Assembly: GCA_050942925.1 (NCBI GenBank) | Contig: JBMNOF010000037.1 | Span: 1-17,502, forward strand | Direction of reading: 5' to 3' | DNA from: Spyradocola sp050942925 | GTDB taxonomy: Bacteria > Bacillota > Clostridia > Christensenellales > UBA1750 | DNA: 17,502 bases | Part shown: positions 13,608 to 17,502 of the stretch, piece after piece | How the letters are laid out: the number at the start of each line of letters is the position of its first letter | How positions within the stretch are numbered: the first letter of the stretch is position 1 | Translations under genes and position numbers: made by a program | Notes under the pieces: generated by a model | Seen by the model: the letters and a program-made list of their open reading frames with translations, nothing else | Database searches by the model: none | Told to the model about the DNA's origin: nothing

Positions 13608-14075
13608 ATGACGGAATCCTACGAGCGGGCCATGAACCAGGCCATGACGTACCTTGGCAGCCGGGCGCGGTCCGCCAAGCAGATGGCGGAATACCTCGAA
13701 AAAAAGGGCCATGACGAGCGGACCATTGCCGCGGTCATGGAGCGGCTGACGGAGTACCGCTTCATCGACGACGAGGCCTATGCGCGGCGCTTTGTCGAGG
13801 CGCACGCGGGCGCGGAGGGCGCCTTCCTCCTCCGCAGAAAGATGGTCCAGCGGGGGTTGGAGAGCGCCGCCATCGACCAGGCGCTGGAAGAGGTCCCCTT
13901 TTCGGCGCAGGTCGAGGCCGCCCGCGCCCTGATCGAGAAAAAGCTGCGCGGCGACGACCGGCCGGACGCGCTGCGGCGCGCGGTTCAGGCCGCCATGCGG
14001 CGCGGCTTTCCCTACGACGCGGTGCGCGAGGCCGCCCAGGGCTTGAAGGAGGCGGAAGAGGAATGGGAAGAGTGA
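13608..14075 (+). CDS. recX: RecX family recombination regulator
   Basis: A 155-aa all-helical protein of the RecX family, which binds RecA filaments and modulates strand exchange. It has the recognisable first module with RARSAKQMAEYLEKKG (19-34), LTEYRFIDDEAYARRFVEAH (47-66) and later helical repeats (RRKMVQRGLE at 76-85, RRGFPYDAVREA at 131-142), giving the expected three tandem three-helix modules. It is within the normal length range. The ATG at 13608 is preceded by AAGGGGG 9 bases upstream; frame residues upstream run through the promoter. It is the first gene of the operon and its last 13 bases overlap the birA start. recA is not in the window. Confidence 0.88.
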   Translation: MTESYERAMNQAMTYLGSRARSAKQMAEYLEKKGHDERTIAAVMERLTEYRFIDDEAYARRFVEAHAGAEGAFLLRRKMVQRGLESAAIDQALEEVPFSAQVEAARALIEKKLRGDDRPDALRRAVQAAMRRGFPYDAVREAAQGLKEAEEEWEE

Positions 14076-15073
14076 CCGGACCCTACGTTCCGGACGAAAA
14101 CGATCGGGAACTGCTGCGGATGCTGCACAGCGGGGGCGAGATCTCCGGCGAGGAGATCAGCCAGCGCCTGCACATGACGCGCGCGGCGGTCTGGAAGCGT
14201 GTTCAGCACCTGCGCTCGCTGGGGTATGCGATCGAGTCCGCGCCGCGCCGGGGCTACTGGCTCGCGGGAGACGTGCTGCGCGCGGACGACATCCTGGCGC
14301 GGCTGCACACGCGCTGGCTCGGCAAGACGCTCGTGTGCCAGGACGTGGTGGACTCCACCATCCGCCTTGCGCGGGATCTGGAGAGCGCGGGCGCGCCGGA
14401 CGGCACCGTGGCCGTGGCCGGACAGCAGACGGCCGGGCGCGGGCGTCTGAACCGCGCCTGGCACTCCCCGCCGGACGCGGGCGTCTACTTCAACATCCTG
14501 CTTCGGCCCCCGCTGCCCACGGTGCAGGCCGTGCGCTTGACGCCGGCGGCGGCGCTGGGCGTGTGCGAGGGGCTGTGCGGCATGGGCTTTGCCGCGCGCA
14601 TCAAGTGGCCCAACGACATCGTCATCGGCACGCGCAAGGTCAGCGGCATGCTGCTGGAGATGGGCGGGGACATGGAGCACCTGCGGTTTGTCACGGCGGG
14701 GATCGGGATCAACGTCTTTGAGCGCGCGGAGGACTTTCCGGAAGAGCTGCGGGACCGCGCGACCTCCCTATCCCTGGAGACGGACCGCCGCCTCTCGCGC
14801 ACGGAGGTGCTCTGCGTGGTGTTGGAGAGCCTGGAGCGCGCCATCGACCTGTGTTATGCGGACTACGACGCGCTGCTGGAGCGGTACCGGGCCCTTTCCG
14901 CGACGCTGGGCTCGCGCGTGCGTGCCACGAGCGCGACGGGCGAGAGCAGCTTTACGGGGATCGCCACGGACATCAACGAAAACGGGGAGCTCATCGTGCA
15001 GGACGAGGCGGGCATGCCGCGCGTGCTTCGGGCGGGGGATGTCTCCATCCGCGGGGTGATGGGCTATGTATGA
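14063..15073 (+). CDS. birA: Bifunctional biotin-protein ligase / biotin repressor
   Basis: A 336-aa BirA with an N-terminal winged helix (about 12-65, helix-turn-helix near ISGEEISQRLHMTRAAVWKR, 27-46), a catalytic domain (about 80-275) and an SH3-like C-terminal domain (285-336). It makes biotinyl-AMP and biotinylates carboxylase carrier proteins; the DNA-binding domain implies it also represses biotin genes. Ligase motifs are GRGR (125-128) after Q122, KWPND (181-185) and K192-VSGMLLEM. At the family's S-T-N position the sequence is S98-T99-I100, so the usual asparagine is missing. The ATG at 14063 overlaps recX by 13 bases and has AAGGAGG 10 bases upstream, indicating coupled translation. 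No biotin synthesis gene is nearby. Confidence 0.95.
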   Translation: MGRVTGPYVPDENDRELLRMLHSGGEISGEEISQRLHMTRAAVWKRVQHLRSLGYAIESAPRRGYWLAGDVLRADDILARLHTRWLGKTLVCQDVVDSTIRLARDLESAGAPDGTVAVAGQQTAGRGRLNRAWHSPPDAGVYFNILLRPPLPTVQAVRLTPAAALGVCEGLCGMGFAARIKWPNDIVIGTRKVSGMLLEMGGDMEHLRFVTAGIGINVFERAEDFPEELRDRATSLSLETDRRLSRTEVLCVVLESLERAIDLCYADYDALLERYRALSATLGSRVRATSATGESSFTGIATDINENGELIVQDEAGMPRVLRAGDVSIRGVMGYV

Positions 15074-15078
15074 GGAGG
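15072..15078 (+). promoter_or_regulatory. Ribosome binding site fixing the P1 peptidase start
   Basis: GAGGAGG overlaps the birA stop codon and sits 8 bases before a GTG at 15087. It decides the start of the next gene: the ATG at 15066 has no site at proper spacing. Confidence 0.7.
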
Positions 15079-15086
15079 ACGTCAAG

Positions 15087-16010
15087 GTGAAAAAGGGAAC
15101 GATCTGCGAGATTCGCGGGCTGCTGGTGGGGCACGCGCAGGACGAGGACGCCCGCACGGGCTGCACGGTGCTGTATGCGCCGGGCGGATTTGTGGCGGGG
15201 GTGGACGTGCGCGGCGCGGCGCCGGGCACGCGGGAGACGGATTTGCTCAAGAGCGAGGCCATGATGCCCCGGGTCAATGCCATCGTGCTCAGCGGCGGCT
15301 CGGCCTACGGCCTGGAGGCGTGCTCGGGCGTCATGCGCGCGCTGGAACGGCGCGGCGAGGGCTTTGCGACGCCGGATGCGCGGGTGCCGATCGTCTGCGG
15401 GGCGGTGCTCTACGACCTGAACGTCGGGCGGGCGGACGTTCGCCCGGACGCGGCCATGGGCGAGCGCGCGCTGCTTGCGGCGACGGCGGACCCGGTCTTT
15501 GGGCGCGTGGGCGCGGGCACGGGCGCGACGGTGGGCAAGCTCGTGCCCGGGGCGACGGCGCGGCGCAGCGGCATCGGCTCGGCGTCCGTTTCCCTGCCCG
15601 GCGGGGGCACGGTTGCGGCGATGGTGGCGGTCAACGCCTGCGGCGACCTGTACGACCCGGAGACGGGCGCCCTGGTCGCGTGCGGAGAGATCGACGGCAA
15701 GCCCGTGCGCGCGCGGGATGCGCTGCGGCTGCGGCAGGGCCTCGCGGGGCAGAACACGACCATCGGCGTCGTGGCGACGGACGTGCGCCTTTCCAAGACC
15801 GCGTGCAACCGCCTGGCCACCGTTGCGCACGACGGGTACGCGCTGGCCATCCGGCCGACGCACACCGTATCGGACGGGGACACGCTGTTTGCGGTCTCGC
15901 TGGGCGAGGCGGAGTGCACGCCCATGGAGCTGCAGGCGGGCGCGGTGGAAGCCGTTTGGCGGGCGATACTGAACGCGGTTCGGAACGGATCGGAGGGAGA
16001 AGCATGTTAA
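15087..16010 (+). CDS. P1 family (DmpA/NylC-like) peptidase
   Basis: A 307-aa N-terminal-nucleophile hydrolase of peptidase family S58/P1 (relatives: aminopeptidase DmpA, beta-peptidyl aminopeptidase BapA, nylon oligomer hydrolase NylC). These proteins cleave themselves into two chains, and the new N-terminal Ser/Thr is the nucleophile. Here the processing site is visible as GQN-TTIGVVATD, so cleavage would be between N223 and T224 as in NylC. Other marks are IVLSGGSAYGLEA (66-78) and VGAGTGATVGK (141-151). Substrate unknown; probably an unusual peptide or amide. I chose GTG at 15087 for its strong ribosome site; an ATG at 15066 would add seven residues. It lies 13 bases after birA and overlaps acpS by 7. 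No signal peptide: cytoplasmic. Confidence 0.9.
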   Translation: MKKGTICEIRGLLVGHAQDEDARTGCTVLYAPGGFVAGVDVRGAAPGTRETDLLKSEAMMPRVNAIVLSGGSAYGLEACSGVMRALERRGEGFATPDARVPIVCGAVLYDLNVGRADVRPDAAMGERALLAATADPVFGRVGAGTGATVGKLVPGATARRSGIGSASVSLPGGGTVAAMVAVNACGDLYDPETGALVACGEIDGKPVRARDALRLRQGLAGQNTTIGVVATDVRLSKTACNRLATVAHDGYALAIRPTHTVSDGDTLFAVSLGEAECTPMELQAGAVEAVWRAILNAVRNGSEGEAC

Positions 16011-16363
16011 AGGGTCTGGGATGTGATGTCGTCGAGATCCGGCGCGTGGCGCGGGGCATGGAGAACCCGCGCTTTTTGGAGCGCGTCTTTACCGAGGGCG
16101 AGCGCCTGGCCATCGCGCACAAGGGCGCGTCGACCGCCGCGGGCCTCTGGGCGGCCAAGGAAGCGGTGAGCAAGGCCCTGGGCGCGGGGTTTGTGGGGTT
16201 TTCGCTGCAGGACATCGAGATTCTGACGGATGAAGAGGGCGCGCCGCACGCCTATTTGCACGGCGGCGCGCAGGCGCGGCTGGCCGCCTTGGGCGCGCTG
16301 TCGATCTGGGTGAGCATTTCACACGACGCCGGGCTGGCTATGGCGGTGGCGGCGGCGGAATAG
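16004..16363 (+). CDS. acpS: Holo-[acyl-carrier-protein] synthase
   Basis: A 119-aa AcpS-type phosphopantetheinyl transferase. It moves 4'-phosphopantetheine from CoA to a serine of acyl carrier protein, which fatty acid synthesis needs. Magnesium ligands are D8 in GCDVVEI (6-12) and E53 in WAAKEAVSKALG (49-60); the closing motif SISHDAGLAMA (104-114) is also present. It has the usual size and acts as a trimer in known homologues. The ATG at 16004 overlaps the end of the P1 peptidase gene by 7 bases and has GGAGGGAG just upstream, so translation is coupled. The frame is open far upstream inside the peptidase gene, but that part is a shadow. acpS followed by nnr is a common clostridial order. 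Confidence 0.96.
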   Translation: MLKGLGCDVVEIRRVARGMENPRFLERVFTEGERLAIAHKGASTAAGLWAAKEAVSKALGAGFVGFSLQDIEILTDEEGAPHAYLHGGAQARLAALGALSIWVSISHDAGLAMAVAAAE

Positions 16364-16404
16364 CGGAATACTCGAGGCTAAAACGGGGCAAAGGAGTTAG
16401 AGAG

Positions 16405-17502
16405 ATGCGTGTGCTGACGCCGAAGCGAATGCGGGAAATCGAAAGCTATGCGATCGCGACCTATGGCATTGACGGGCTGCTGCTCATGGAGCGCGCGGCC
16501 CTGGCGCTTGCGGAGGAGGTGCTCCGCGGGGCGCCCGAGGGACGGCCCCTGCGGGTGCTGCTCGTCTGCGGATCGGGCAACAACGGTGGGGACGCCTACG
16601 CCTGCGCGCGGATGCTGCACCTTCGGGGCGCGCGGGTCACCCTTCTCCCCCTTTGCGCCCTGGAAAGCCTGCCGCCGGACGCGCAGAAGAACGCGCGGAT
16701 CTGCCGGGCCCTGGGCGTGCCGGAGCGGGGACTGGACGGCGCCTTTGACGTCGATGTGGACGTGATCGTGGACGGAATCTTCGGCACGGGGCTTTCCCGC
16801 GCGCCGCAGGAGGACTTTGCGCGGGCCATCGCCGGGATCAACCGCGCGGCTGCGCGCGGAACGCGCGTCCTGAGCGTGGACATCCCCTCGGGCGTCGACG
16901 GGGCGAGCGGCCGGCCGCTGGGCGAAGCGGTGCGGGCCGAGACGACCGTGACCTTCCAATGGGCCAAGCGAGGGCACTTCCTCTACCCCGGCGCGGGGTT
17001 CTGCGGGCGGCTCGTCGTCGCGGACATCGGCATCCCCGATCCGGTGGCGGGGTTCCTTCCGGAGGACGCGGAGGTGCTGGACGCGGCGGCGGTGCGCGCG
17101 CTGCTCCCGGTGCGCGCGCGGGACGCGCACAAGAACGACTTTGGGCATGCGTTGCTGGTGGCGGGAAGCCGGGGCATGGCGGGCGCGGCGGTGCTCGCGG
17201 CGACGGCGTGCATGCGCGCGGGGACGGGGCTGCTGACGGCGCTCGTGCCGGAGCGCTCGGTGCTTCCCCAGGTGCAGGCGGCGGTGCCGGTGGCGATGTG
17301 CCTGCCCCTTTCCGAGGGCGCAGACGGCCGCGTCGCGGACGACGCGGCCGCCTACGAGGCGGCGCTGGCGGGAAAGACCGCCGTGGGCGTGGGGCCGGGG
17401 CTGGGCCGCGCGCCGGGCCGGGCGGAAGCGGTGCGCGCGGCGCTGCGCAGCGGGCTGCCCGCGGTGGTGGACGCGGACGGGCTCTTCCACCTGGCGGCGG
17501 CG
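16405..17502 (+). CDS. nnr: Bifunctional NAD(P)H-hydrate epimerase/dehydratase (partial)
   Basis: The first 366 residues of a metabolite-repair enzyme that restores damaged NADH/NADPH hydrates: the N-terminal YjeF domain (about 1-220) epimerises the R form, and the C-terminal YjeF/carbohydrate kinase-like domain (from about 225) dehydrates the S form using ADP or ATP. Visible are CGSGNNGGDAY (55-65), VDGIFGTGLS (122-131) and VDIPSGVDG (158-166) of the epimerase, then KNDFGHALLVAGS (243-255), GVGPGLG (328-334) and VDADGL (355-360) of the dehydratase. The gene runs off the right edge with no stop in the window; roughly 130 more residues, including the catalytic GD motif, are expected. The ATG at 16405 has AAGGAG 8 bases upstream, 41 bases after acpS. 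Confidence 0.95.
   Translation, partial: MRVLTPKRMREIESYAIATYGIDGLLLMERAALALAEEVLRGAPEGRPLRVLLVCGSGNNGGDAYACARMLHLRGARVTLLPLCALESLPPDAQKNARICRALGVPERGLDGAFDVDVDVIVDGIFGTGLSRAPQEDFARAIAGINRAAARGTRVLSVDIPSGVDGASGRPLGEAVRAETTVTFQWAKRGHFLYPGAGFCGRLVVADIGIPDPVAGFLPEDAEVLDAAAVRALLPVRARDAHKNDFGHALLVAGSRGMAGAAVLAATACMRAGTGLLTALVPERSVLPQVQAAVPVAMCLPLSEGADGRVADDAAAYEAALAGKTAVGVGPGLGRAPGRAEAVRAALRSGLPAVVDADGLFHLAAA

Noticed and set aside
15320..16003. An upstream-extended version of acpS reaching into the P1 peptidase gene.
   Set aside because: The extra residues are Arg/Gly-rich out-of-frame translation of the peptidase. The ATG at 16004 gives the exact AcpS N-terminus and has a ribosome site.

Overview
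The window looks like chromosomal DNA of a high-GC member of the Firmicutes, probably an anaerobic Clostridia lineage. The genes are very GC-rich at third codon positions, but promoters are classical sigma-A type (TTGACA/TTTACA, 17 bp, TATAAT/TATACT) and ribosome binding sites are strong AGGAGG-like sequences. Gene content (indolepyruvate ferredoxin oxidoreductase, iron alcohol dehydrogenase, clostridial acpS-nnr order) also fits a fermenting anaerobe. The species cannot be named from the sequence. I see no phage, insertion sequence, CRISPR array, tRNA or rRNA.

Left third (1-5800): a five-gene minus-strand operon reads paaK2 - iorA - iorB - paaK1 - tandem-ACT protein. IorAB interconverts arylpyruvates and arylacetyl-CoA using ferredoxin. 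The two phenylacetate-CoA ligases interconvert arylacetyl-CoA and free arylacetate, and the ACT protein is a probable amino-acid sensor. Together they form an aromatic amino acid fermentation (or, in reverse, arylacetate salvage) module. A promoter, a strong leader hairpin and a distal terminator bracket the operon. At the extreme left edge a second minus-strand promoter points out of the window.

Middle (5800-9600): a SpoU/TrmH RNA methyltransferase (minus) is divergent from an iron-containing alcohol dehydrogenase (plus). The dehydrogenase has a perfect-consensus promoter that overlaps a Rex-like operator, and a 24-bp palindrome lies between the two promoters. After the dehydrogenase comes a 321-bp non-coding stretch packed with nested inverted repeats, including a 53-nt palindrome. 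Then follow shikimate kinase and a zinc-ribbon P-loop kinase-like protein, both minus.

Right half (9600-17502): a sodium:solute symporter and a CNNM/CBS/CorC membrane protein, each with its own similar promoter and separated by a terminator, then a YfbR-type 5'-deoxynucleotidase (minus). Divergent from yfbR is a tight plus-strand operon recX - birA - P1-family peptidase - acpS - nnr, with overlapping or near-contiguous genes. The last gene runs off the right end.

Most of the window is ordinary chromosome. The parts most worth a second look are the palindrome cluster after the alcohol dehydrogenase, the divergent trmH/adh control region, and the zinc-ribbon P-loop protein. I did not find a clearly new multi-gene system.
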